From: Platanthera guangdongensis | Lineage: Eukaryota > Streptophyta > Magnoliopsida > Asparagales > Orchidaceae | Length of the DNA: 64,000 nucleotides | Assembly (NCBI GenBank): GCA_039583875.1 | Contig: CM077151.1 | Span: 111,618,609-111,682,608, forward strand | Direction of reading: 5' to 3' | In this document: positions 21,187 through 31,747 of the stretch, piece by piece | Layout of the letters: every line of letters begins with the position of its first letter | Position numbering within the stretch: the stretch's first letter is position 1 | The notes under the pieces: generated by a model | Database searches by the model: none | What the model saw: the letters and a program-made list of their open reading frames with translations, nothing else | What the model was told of the DNA's origin: nothing | Program-made: the position numbers and the translations under genes

Positions 21187-24100
21187 GTGCAGGTGAAGAC
21201 CTATCCAACATCTAACCAGCAATGGTACTTGGATAGTGGGTGCTCTAATCACATGACAGGAAATAAGGACAACCTCACATCCTTTAGAGCCAAGCTTGGA
21301 CCCAAAGTTATCTTTGGTGATTCAAACTTTGGACAAACTAAAGGATATGGTGCAGTCCAGATTGGATCAGTAACATTCAAGAAGGTAGCTTATGTGGAAG
21401 GACTGAAGCACAACTTAATAAGCATCAGTCAGCTGTGTGATGAAGGCTACCAGGTGACCTTCAGCAAAGCATTATGCAAAATCAAGTCAGAACACAACAC
21501 AACTGTGTTGACAGGTAAAAGGAAAGGTAACATCTATCTAGTAGATTTTCTTTCAACTAATATAGATATTTGCCTGTTCAATTCTGTTTGTAGACCAAAA
21601 ATTTTATGGCATAAGAGACTAGGACACCTAAACCTTAGAACTATTGCTAGGCTATCCAAGGACAACCTTGTTAGAGGACTACCTTCTGGCCCATACAAGA
21701 AGGAAGGACTCTGCAGGGCTTGTCAATTAGGCAAGCAAACTAAAAACAGTTTTAAGTCACTTAATAAGAGTGATTCACCTAGGATATTGTATCTGTTACA
21801 CATGGATCTTTTTGGACCCATCACAGTACAAAGCCTACGAGGGAAATCTTACACTTTAGTAGTTGTAGATGACTTCTCTAGATTCACTTGGGTGTTCTTT
21901 CTGAGGAAGAAGTCTGATAACTTTAAGTGTCTGACAGAGTTTCTCAAATTTATACAGATTGAGTTCAATACTGACATTGCCCTGATCAGAAGTGATCATG
22001 GGACAGAGTTTGATTCTCTTCTTATGCAAGATTTCTGTCAGAGTGAAGGGATCAGACATACTTTCTCAACTCCTAGAACTCCTCAACAAAATGGGGTAGC
22101 TGGAAGGAAAAATAGAACCCTTATTGAATCTGCCACTACATTGTTGTCAGATGCTCACCTTCCTCTATCCTTTTGGGCAGAGGCAGTGAACACCTCCAAC
22201 TATGTGCTGAATAGAAGTTTGATACATAAACTAAAGGGAAAGACTCCCTATGAATTACTCAAAGGGAAGAAACCTAAAGTTGATTATTTTAGAGTTTTTG
22301 GTTGTATTTGCTACATACATAATAATGACAAGAAATATTTAGCAAAATTTCAAGCTAAAGCTGATGAAGGAGTGTTTCTGGGATACTCCATGATCAGCAA
22401 GGCTTATAGGGTCTATAATAAATCAACTCTAAAAATTGAGGAATCTGTTCATATATCATTTGATGAATCTAACATGTCTTTCAAGGAGAAGATCTCTTCT
22501 ACCATAGAACCTTTGCAGGAACATTCTCTTGTTGAAAACTTGAACAAGTTACAGGTTACTCAAAAGGATGAAAGCATTGAAGATGTAGAAAGTATTCAAC
22601 ATATTGAAGAACAACCTGAAGAGCCAGTTGTTGTACCACAAGAGGAAACAACAACACAGGTTGGTGAACAATCAACACCCCCTGTTGATTTAGTAACATC
22701 AAGAGACCATCCAATTTCACAAATAATTGGAGACATCTCAGTTGGTGTGCAAACAAGAAATCAGGTCAACCAAAACCTTTTGCACACCTGCTTCCTATCT
22801 CAAATTGAACCTCAGTCCATTCAAGATGCAGAACAAGATCCACACTGGATCATTGCAATGCAAGAAAAGTTGCATCAATTTGAAAGGAACAAAGTGTGGG
22901 AACTAGTGCCAAAGCCTAAGGATCACTCCATTGTTGGAACAAAGTGGGTGTTCAGAAACAAACGGGATGATCAAGGAGTAATTGTAAGGAATAAGGCAAG
23001 ACTAGTTGCTCAGGGATATTCTCAAAAATAAGGAATAGACTATGACCAGACTTTTGCACCAGTTGCAAGATTGGAAGCCATCAGAATCTTTTTAGCTTAT
23101 GCAGCACATAAAAGATTCAAGGTATATCAGATGGATGTCAAAAGTGCATTTCTAAATGGAGACATCAAAGAAGAAGTATATGTCAGACAACCTCCAGGTT
23201 TTATCTCTCCAACTTATCCTGATTATGTTTTTAAATTGAACAAAGCATTATATGGTCTCAAGCAAGCTTCTAGAGCATGGTATGAGACCCTAGCATGCTT
23301 CCTTTTGGAAAATGGTTTATAAGGGGTAGAGTAGACCAAACGTTTTTCATTAGAACCCATAAGTCCCATACCCTACTAGTACAGATCTATGTAGATGATA
23401 TTATTTTTGGTTCTACTGACTCAAAATTGTGCAGAAGGTTTTCCAACCTAATGCATTCTAAATTTGAAATGAGTAGCATGAGTGAGCTATCCTTCTTCCT
23501 AGGATTGCAAGTCAAACAGCATGCTGAAGGCATCTTTATTTCTCAAACCAAGTATGCAAATGAATTGGTTAAGAAATTTAGCATGTCTGAAGCATCTTGT
23601 ATGAAAACACCTATGCCTTCTAATGTTGTATTAGATGCTGATGAACATGGGAAACCTATTGATCAGACAACATATAGAGCAATGATTGGCTCTCTACTGT
23701 ACCTTACAGCCAGTAGACCAGATATAATGTTTGCTACATGTATATGTACTAGGTTCCAAGTAAGCCCTAGAGAGTCACACCTAACGTTAGTAAAGAGGAT
23801 TCTCAGGTATGTTAAGAGTTGTCAAAATCTAGGTCTCTGGTATCCAAAAGACTCAGCATTTGATTTAACTGGATTTTCTGATGCTGATTATGCTGGATGC
23901 AGAATTGACAGAAAAAGCACCCGTGGAACTTGTCAGTTCCTTGGTGACAGACTTGTCTCTTGGTTTTGTAATAAACAAACTTCTGTGTCAACCTCTACTG
24001 CTGAAGCTGAATATATGGCAGCAGGTAGTTGTTGTTCACAAATCTTGTGGATTCAAAACCAACTCCTAGACTATGACTACAACTTAGAGAAGTCTAAAAT

Positions 24101-24341
24101 CTTTTGTGATAACACCAGTGCTATTTCCATAGCTCAAAATCCAATCCTCCATAGTAGGACAAAACACATAGAGATTGGGCATCACTTCTTAAGGGATAAT
24201 ATTGAGAAGAATAAAATTGAACTTCAATATATCCTAACTGATTTACAAAGGGGAGATATTTTCACCAAGCCCTTGGATGAAAAGAAACACACCTTCTTCC
24301 TAAATCAGTTAGGAATGTTAGATGGAGGAAGTATTAAATAA
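21187..24341 (+). pseudogene. pol: Copia-A pol: protease, integrase, RT, RNase H
   Basis: Protease: WYLDSGCSNHMTG near 21225. Integrase: zinc motif (LWHKRLGHLN .. CRACQ), core with DLFGPI, RSDHGTEF and PQQNGVAGRKNRTL; the usual catalytic Glu (GVxERKN) is Gly (GGA at 22102-22104). [31 protein letters not shown] at 23388-23399. RNase H: FSDADYAGC, TAEAEYMA, CDNTSAISIA, ending with LGMLDGGSIK. A TAA at 23029-23031 stands where Glu is expected, and one base is lost near 23310. In a live element this would be one polyprotein joined to gag. Confidence 0.93.
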
Positions 24342-24424
24342 TATCCAAGATTTTTAAAGCTTAAAAATTGACCAAGACTAGGCAAACATCCTGATTTTTC
24401 TTAGTGTGTAGAGTTTTTATGGTC

Positions 24425-24714
24425 TCTGAACTGCGCTCGACGATTTTCCCCCAGATCGTCGAACGGAGATCGACGATCGTCGATCTGAGTTCAGCGTTTC
24501 TCAGATAGTATGAACTATTTCTTCCGGTCAACAATCGTCGAATGGCGCTCGACGATTTTGTTCTCTGAACGATCGTCGAACAGAGCTCGACGCTCTCCAA
24601 TATCGTCGAACGGAGATCGACGATGTTGAAGACTCTTCAGATTACTTTAGAAGCCCCGATCGTCGAACTGAGTTCAACGATCTTTCCATTTCTGCGTCGA
24701 ACCCTAATATAAAA
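24425..24714 (+). promoter_or_regulatory. Copia-A internal promoter: ATCGTCGA inverted-repeat cluster and TATAAAA
   Basis: Between pol and the extra ORF lie at least six CGTCGAAC..TCGACG inverted repeats; two are perfect 8-bp arms with 7-nt loops (24455-24477, 24602-24624). TATAAAA follows at 24708-24714, about 115 bp ahead of the ATG at 24829. A CTTTACAG|GT at about 24815-24824 resembles a splice acceptor. Promoter activity is inferred. Confidence 0.6.
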
Positions 24715-24828
24715 TTCATTTTTCGTCGTCGTTCTCCTTTGCGCTTTCGATTTCTCTACAAAAACTTTCTTTCCCTCCAAACATTTCTGCACTTGGTCGT
24801 TTTGTTTATTGAATCTTTACAGGTAACT

Positions 24829-27009
24829 ATGGCTGTTTCTATTGCTGTTCTCGCCGCCATGAAATTTGATGTCGGCTTTGACATAGACATGGAGTCCTTC
24901 AGCACGACCGATCAGGTTTTTCAGGACATCTAGGAGCTATTCAAAGAGCAGAAACTTGTTGCAATCATGACTACAAGGATTACACTTTCTTCTGATGAAA
25001 TTAAAGAATGGGTTTACACTGCCCACAATCAGGATCAAAACACCATTGTTGGATCCATCTCTGGCACTCAGGTACCCCTGACCCCAGTAATTCTGACAGA
25101 GGTTTTTGAGTTAAGTACTGGTGGAGATTCTGCTGATTTATCTGGAGAAGAATATGCTGACTTGCTTGCAATAATGGGTCATTCTGAGGCCAACCCTAGC
25201 AAGCTGTTGAAAAAGAATCTGTCTGTGGAATATAGATTCCTGGCTGATGTAGTTGGAAAGGTCCTCTTGGCTAAGCACTCTGCCCATGATACTATTTCCA
25301 GGTATCAGCTATGCCTAATGGGAGTCATAGTGGACAAGAAGAGTTTGAAGTGGGGAGAGGTCTTCTTTGAACTAATTAAGAAGAAAATTAACAAGAGTTA
25401 TGTAAATTTTGGAAGGATCTTAGGCATTTTTCTGCAGAATAGGTGCCCTGCATTGCTGGTATCCTCTGGGATACACATAAATGCTTCGAAGAGACTGTCT
25501 TGTGCCCTCTTTGGTAAATGGGACAGGCAGATCATCAAGCCCAGCAGGCCCTCTTCCAGCACACCTTCAGGCACCAGGACTGTCAGAGTCACTTCCCCTC
25601 AGGTCTCTGCCCCTGCAGAAGACCTGCCTGCTGCGGCCTCTCCTCCTCCTCCTCCTACTCCAATTCCATCTCTTCCAATTCCATCCACCATTCAAACTCC
25701 ATCCACTATCAACATCTCCAGCCCTTCTCCAACATCTACACCATCTCCTATCCCTACTCTACCAACAATAGAAGAACAATTCCATCCATTATACTCCTAC
25801 CCTCAACCAGATATTGCCACTTCATCACCCTCCATTCCCTCATTCAACCTCATTGATGATTCCTTCATGGATGACTCACCCTCCTCTCCTCCAGAGCTGC
25901 CCTCATCCTCAACCTCTTATCAAGACCTTCTGCAGGAAATCATTGATCAACCCTCCTTGACACCATCTATCTTCATCCCACTGTCCTCCATCACCACCTT
26001 ACCCACACCACAACCATCTCTTCCCCCATACACCAGCTCTCCACTACCATCATCAACAGCTACACCTCCATCCTCTACCTCTGCTCCAGTCACTACTGAG
26101 CAAGTAGATCTTCCAGCCCTTGCTGACAGGATTTATGAACTGCTAGCCCCCAGGCTATCTCTTCTCTTGGAGACCTCCTTGGCTCCATTACTCCAGTCTG
26201 TGGTAGCTCTCTCTACCAGGCTCTCTTTCTTATTCCCTCAGGCAGCCCCTTCAGCAGTGTGCCTTGATCCAGCCTTGTCTGAATCTAGGCAGGGGGAGAT
26301 GCCCTATGAAGTGAGCCTGCCTGCTGTGGTTGCTGGTTCTTCAGATTTTGTTGCTGCTACTGCTGCTGTTCTTCAAGATCCAGTTCAACCTCCTGTTGCA
26401 GTCTTTTCAATAGACCTCAGGTCTCCGCTGTCAACGTTTGATTCAGCCTACCTTAGTTGTCTTCTAGAGACAGTTGCACTCCAGCCCCCAGAGGATTTGT
26501 CCAAGGCCCTTATGCCCTTCTCTTGTTGCAACCCCAGCATCATAACTTCCTTTGTTAACTCAGTTTATGCTGCTGCTCCTCCTGCTAAAAGCATGGTTGC
26601 TGTTTCTGATGCTGCTGTCCCTCCCACTGAAGATAGTGTTGATGTATCTGTTGCCATTAGTGCTGTCAGTACTGCTGCTACTGCTGTTCCAGTTTCTGCT
26701 GATATCCTTATGACAGAGGCACATGATCTTGAGCCCTCTGTGTTTTCTGATGATATATCTGCTGCTGATATTGCTATTTATGTAAGTGAAACTGTTGCTG
26801 CACCAACTACTGTTATTACTGCTCCATAACCTTCTGTATCTGCTGTTGTTACTACTCTTGCTGCTTCAACCTCTGCCTCTGCTTCAACTTCAACTGCCAC
26901 ACCTTCAGTATCTGCTGCTATTGCTGCTGCTTCAACTCCTATTACCAATTCTGTATCTACTTCTGCTTCAACCCAGCTCAAGAAAGATTTGATGAAAAAG
27001 ATTGATGCT
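24829..27009 (+). pseudogene. Copia-A extra (SIRE env-like position) ORF, interrupted and truncated
   Basis: ATG 24829 (MAVSIAVLAAMKFDVGFDID) opens a frame with a TAG at 24931-24933 and a TAA at 26827-26829, otherwise open until the Athila-B LTR cuts it at 27009. Residues ~45-245 are a folded-looking domain (SSDEIKEWVYTAHNQ, LLAKHSAHDTISRYQLCLMG, WGEVFFELIKKKINKS) similar in style to domains annotated as putative plant transposon protein. Then comes a long Pro/Ser/Thr-rich region (about 25545-26090), a hydrophobic-helical block (LPALADRIYELLAPRLSLLL) and an Ala/Val/Thr-rich tail. SIRE-type elements carry an env-like ORF at this place with a proline-rich part; I see no signal peptide or clear membrane anchor, so envelope function is unsupported. 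Confidence 0.75.
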
Positions 27010-28577
27010 TGATGCGTAAGATCACGGCAGTGAACCGGTCGCACAAGTAATATAAAATGGGGGTTTTCCCAAGTATCGATCTCACAAGGAACACAGTAAG
27101 GTGGAGTTAATTTCGAGGAGGACTTGAGATTGAAGTCCTCAGGTCGGAGCTAACTAAGGGGGTTTTGATGGTTGCGGAAACAGAAAATAAAATGCTAACA
27201 ACTACTCCTATGCAACGCCGCTATGCGATGCTTCGCCAGGCGGGATGGAAGACTAGTCGGGCTGCTATGCACCGAATCGCTAGGCGGATGGAAGAGTAGG
27301 CTCGCGGATGAGGTGGTGAGAATGGCAGAATGAGGGTCGAAAGCACCTCTTCGCTACGCACGCCACTAGCAACTGCTAGTGCGGCAAGGGTGGATGGATG
27401 GTGGATGGAATATGGCGCAACTCAAGTAAATATAACGAAAACATACAATCACATAGACATAATTGTACACAACGTTTACACACCAAGCATATTTCATCAA
27501 TATAAATAAAGTTAAACACCAATATTCAACAAGAAAGCAAGTACAAGTCAATAGATCGACCGAATCTGAAGTCTTGCTGAGGATTCACGGTTGGAATCGT
27601 CGGGTTGTCATTCCGCGTCCAAGCTCGGTCCTCAACTGCTTCGGGGATAGAGAAGGGCTGTCACCACCTTCCAATGGCCCGTCTTCTTCATCTCACGATA
27701 GCGGACGAAGTTTGCTAGCTTTCCTTTGCTTGATGGCTATGGCGTCAAAACTCTACTTGAAGCTCACTGATGAAGGAGGAGGCCGAGAGGAAGCTTTGGC
27801 TTGGATTTGGCGGTGAAAGCTTTCCCGGAGCACCTCCCTAGGGTGGAAGATGAAGGGGAACGGTGGAGAAAGCGGAAAACGGCGGAGGGGGCGAGCGATC
27901 TGTGGATCCTCGGATTAGGGCGAGACCTGCACTATTTATACAAAAGCAGAAATGAACAATGCGCACGATCAGAGGCGCATGACCAGTGGTCGTGCGCGCT
28001 ATGTCCTATTCTTGTGCGCACTGGCAGGGAATATCAGGAAGAAGAACTGGGATAATGCGCATGAGAAGTGGCACACCACCAGTGGTCGTGCGCACCTAGT
28101 CCAATGATCGTGCAATTACCCAGACAGGACTCCAGAAAAGAGGAATCAATGCACATGATCAGTGGCTCACGACCAGTGGTCGTGCACAATATGTCCAGTG
28201 GTCGTGCGCTTACCCCAAGCTGATTCTAGAAAATGTAGAGTAGTGCGCACGATCAGGGGCGCACGACCAGTGGTCGTGCGCATTGAATCCCATGATCGTG
28301 CGCAGTACTCCTGTTTCACCACCATACCGAAACACGCACACGACCCCTGTACCGAAAGGAAAAACCATCACTAATCTGTGCAGACATTCCAGACAATAAC
28401 AAAAAGGAGTACATACTAAAAGAATAACACAAAACACAACCACAAGCATAAATGTGCACTTCCTATGGAAATAAAGACAGGATGAAATATATATGATAAT
28501 GAACTAAATGTGAAGTGCAACCGTGTGAAAACTAGCCCAGATGAGTCCGAAAATAGGTATATAAAGTGGACTCATCA
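27010..28577 (-). repeat. Athila-B 3' LTR (1568 bp)
   Basis: The minus-strand start TGATGAGTCC at 28577 follows a CTGGGGG purine tract, and the end reads ..GCATCA at 27010. Its end region resembles the Athila-C LTR in layout (CGCAAGTA, GTAAGGTGGAG.TT, TTAACTAAG). No coding is supported inside. The partner 5' LTR is missing, so ends are defined by the TGAT/ATCA pair and the purine tract. Confidence 0.82.
27933..28335 (-). promoter_or_regulatory. Athila-B LTR promoter: GTCGTGCGC palindromes plus TATA box
   Basis: Read on the minus strand, a cluster of TGATCGTGCGCA and GGTCGTGCGC elements (28335-27955) is followed by TATAAATA at 27940-27933. One part is nested: 12-bp arms at 28244-28255 and 28293-28304 enclose a perfect 11-bp palindrome (28259-28281, one central base). 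Confidence 0.68.
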
Positions 28578-28614
28578 CACCCCCAGACTTAACTGTTTGC
28601 GCGTCCCGAGCAAA
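28578..28614 (-). other. Stem-loop plus 3' polypurine tract of Athila-B
   Basis: Minus strand: TTTGCTC, GGGAC, GCGCAAA (28614-28596, one mismatch) then CAGTTAAGTCTGGGGGTG up to the LTR start. Layout equals 9215-9252 of Athila-A. Confidence 0.8.
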
Positions 28615-31250
28615 CAAAATCTAAGCAGATAGGGAAAATACTAGTTAACAAAGAAATTGCGATACGAAGTACCATGCGAAGTCGCTTGCTCGCGCACATA
28701 AAAATATATAGAAGAAATTTCTAAGTATACAAAATAGTTTATACTTTTCACAATGCGTATCAAAATTTTATTATTACTCAAAAATAGAATCACGGTAAAT
28801 CATCCGGTCATGCGTAGGGAGAAAGTAGACTAATCGCTAGGCGAGCATTGCCGAAGATCGGGGCTCCGGATAACCTCCAAAGGAATCCACCAATGTCGGT
28901 GACCATATGCTTGCCTTTTCGCATTCTCTCCACGGCACTGGTTTGGTTCACACACGAATCAGTAGGACTAAAGTTGAAGAGATGGGGCTTGGGTTTCAGT
29001 GAGGTAAACAAAGATAAACAAGAAGGCTAAGCACCTAACCCAAAGGAGCTAGTATGAAGGGAATCCATCAGCTAACCAAAGAGATACGGGTACACCACAC
29101 CCCCAAACTAAAATTTTAACATATGGGTGTGTGCACTGCCTACTCCAAAAATAATCACATTTCCCACAAAGATTTTCAATGAATACTTTTTCTTTTCACT
29201 TTTTTTTTTCTTTTCTTTTTCTTTACAAATATTTTTCTTTTTCTTTTTCTTCATTTTATTTTCACAATTCAGCAGATATAACATTGGAGCACATCCACAT
29301 AATCACATGTAAGATCACCACATCACATTCCAAAATGAAAATGAAAAACTCTAAAGCTCAACTTGGGTGTGCGACTAGGGTTGGATATGAGGCTTTGGTG
29401 AAATCATAGTGGAGCTGAATCAAAAGGAGGGTAGGCACAACGGGGCTAGCGAGGACAAGACGTTAGGAACGGTACAAAGCTCAACCGGGCCAAAATGATG
29501 GCCTACATCACGCTCATGCATGACTAACCTATACCCATGCTTCAAGAATAGCTTGGGGCAAGTTCTTAGCCAACGAGAAAGACTATCCATCCTCCCGACT
29601 CGAGCAATACGAAACTAACGGCCGTCTACACACATCCCTAAGCTACCGTCGGATTCACACCGGATTCACCAACTTTTGAGTAGAATAAAAAGTATTTACG
29701 CAATTAGAAAAATATAAAACTAAAAGCATACAGAAAAATTAAATCTACTCCAATTTCTACACGAGACGAGAGCAGTTGACTAGAAACACAACAAGGCCAA
29801 CATTTTACACTGTCTCACAATCCTATGTCAGCACCATAATTTTCCCAAATCTAACGAAGAAATGAGTTTAACTCGCGGCACACAAACAGCTAAGCACGCG
29901 CTCATGTGGGTGCAGTGGTGTGTGATGCAATGAACTAATCAAAATAAAACAATAAAGGCTTCTAGTATGCACATGAGATGTGCACGTGCAAAAGGTAACA
30001 AAACTAGCTCTCCCCCAGACTTAAACTAAGCAATACAGCAGATGATATAGAAATTAAAATCATAAGGGGCTAAAGGAAGAGGTTACCCAATGCTCAGCCA
30101 GTGAGCATACCAGAAGACGCGTGGAAATCTGAAGCAGGTCTGCCATACGAAGAATCACAACCCTGCCAATGCAATTTTCCAAGAATAACTGCAGGGGTGA
30201 GCTCCGCAAAAACAAAACAAAATATACAAAAAGAAATGTTAAAACTAAAATAGACATGAAAAATAAAAATGCAGGAAAATGAAAGATAAGTACTGGGGTT
30301 ATTGTCATCCCAGCACGACTTATTCAGCTACGAAAAGGTTCTAGCTAATGGGCCTATAAAATAAAAAGTGCACATGTAACTGTTCCAAAATCTGTTTCGG
30401 TAACGGGTACCGATACAGTGATAGAACAGTTACCCCTCTGCCTAAATAATCATACCTGCTCCTCGCAGGCAGAGGAAATAGGAAGTAGGATGAGGAGGAG
30501 GCCTAGTCCTCACTCATCTCACCACAAAACAAATCCTTGCCTAGCAAGGTATAAGTATACACACACTTAGGCCATATATCACTATGAGCAAACTCATTAA
30601 AAGAAGGTATCTATGATAGGTGTGCTAATAGGTACAGATTTGGCCTTGGTGAATTTTAGTAGTAATGTATCAAAATGCATAGGGATTAGTCCAAATTGGG
30701 TGTGTAAGGGTATAATGTTTAAGGTTTTGGGATTACAAGGCTCAAGCTATCCAAAAGGAGGCCTAAGTCATTTCTTCCCTCACTAATTAACCTATGCAAA
30801 AGTTTTGAGGATCGCTAGAGAGTAAGTTATAGACATCAATAGAGAGTATTCTTAATTTTGATTCCCTAATACAAAATTATAAAAATTTTACACTCATCGA
30901 CTCACTTTATTATAGATAATTATATTTTCTAAAATAGAGTGATTGATAGTTAATAATATAAAGGATTAATCTTAAAAATAAATTATATAGAGAAAATTTG
31001 GCTAGTGAATTTCTATACATAATTACTAATCAACAAATTTGTACACTCAATGAGTCTACATCAATTCATTTTAATCAGCATGCGAAGTTAAATTAGATAG
31101 TTATAATCACAAATGAATGAATTAATGAGATCTTAAAGGAGTAACAAAAAAAAATTTGGGGAGTATATTAACGTTGAGTACTATGATAGCAAAAGTATAA
31201 CCAATTGTAATCATGTCTATCATAGAAATTATAGAATTGAAGAACATCCA
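28615..31250 (-). other. Athila-B 3' noncoding region with extra purine tracts
   Basis: No gene is supported; open frames here are T-rich or scattered. Two further minus-strand copies of a TTAAGTCTGGGGG-like tract occur: GTTTAAGTCTGGGGGAG at 30027-30011 and TTAGTTTGGGGGTGTG at 29110-29095. The remainder is AT-rich spacer. Confidence 0.6.
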
Positions 31251-31286
31251 CCCCCAGACTTAAAATTTGCAAAGTCCTCATTGCAA
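31251..31286 (-). other. Internal stem-loop plus purine tract, Athila-B
   Basis: Minus strand TTGCAA (31286-31281), loop TGAGGACT, TTGCAA (31272-31267), then ATTTTAAGTCTGGGGGTGG. It is the most upstream of four such purine tracts in this element. Confidence 0.7.
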
Positions 31287-31747
31287 TGTAAAGAACTGAG
31301 AGAGCATTTTCACCAACAAATAAAGAACTGACTATCATGAAAATAAAAGAGCACATGAATGAAAAAGTAGCAAAAGAAAGATTTCATATATAATATCGGA
31401 TAATACAGGTACAAATAGAGCCTGCTGAAATACATGTCCAATAAACTGATACATGTCAAAAATATGCTGGAGGGTCGGCCTGATCGTCAGGGAAGTGAGG
31501 GTGGCAATGAGATGTTGGTGGTCTTGGAGAGATCTCCAAGTGGTCCCGGATCTGAAAGATGGCATCCTATGTCCTCTTCTACGAATCCTCTATACGCTGT
31601 AAGCACGGTGAGAACTCGATCTCATAAAAGTGCTTTAAATCCTGCGAGTACTGAGAACGCACTTGAGGAGGAGCAGCAGGGGACTCACCCTCAGTGTAAG
31701 TGGACGTTTCTAGGGGGACCAGTGGTTCATCGAGGTCAGGATCTACC

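Larger units (their letters stand above)
16880..27009 (+). mobile_element. Copia-A: SIRE/Maximus-type Ty1/copia element, right end lost
   Basis: Order: LTR region, tRNA-iMet primer site, gag, linker, protease-integrase-RT-RNase H (copia order) and an extra ORF downstream of pol. The large gag and the Pro/Ser/Thr-rich downstream ORF fit the SIRE/Maximus branch. At 27009 the extra ORF is cut by the Athila-B LTR. The rest of the element and its 3' LTR are not found beyond the far end of Athila-B. The left boundary is unresolved (16880 is the widest choice, about 17669 the narrowest). Confidence 0.85.

Noticed and set aside
24829..27009. Calling the Copia-A extra ORF an envelope protein
   Set aside because: Only position and proline-rich composition agree with SIRE env-like ORFs; no signal peptide, furin-type site or membrane anchor is visible.
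26778..27044. Minus-strand ORF opposite the Copia-A extra ORF
   Set aside because: Val/Ala/Glu low-complexity shadow of the Ala/Thr/Ser-rich coding strand.
29127..29409. Phe/Ser-rich ORFs
   Set aside because: They translate T-rich spacer in the Athila-B 3' region; no domain.
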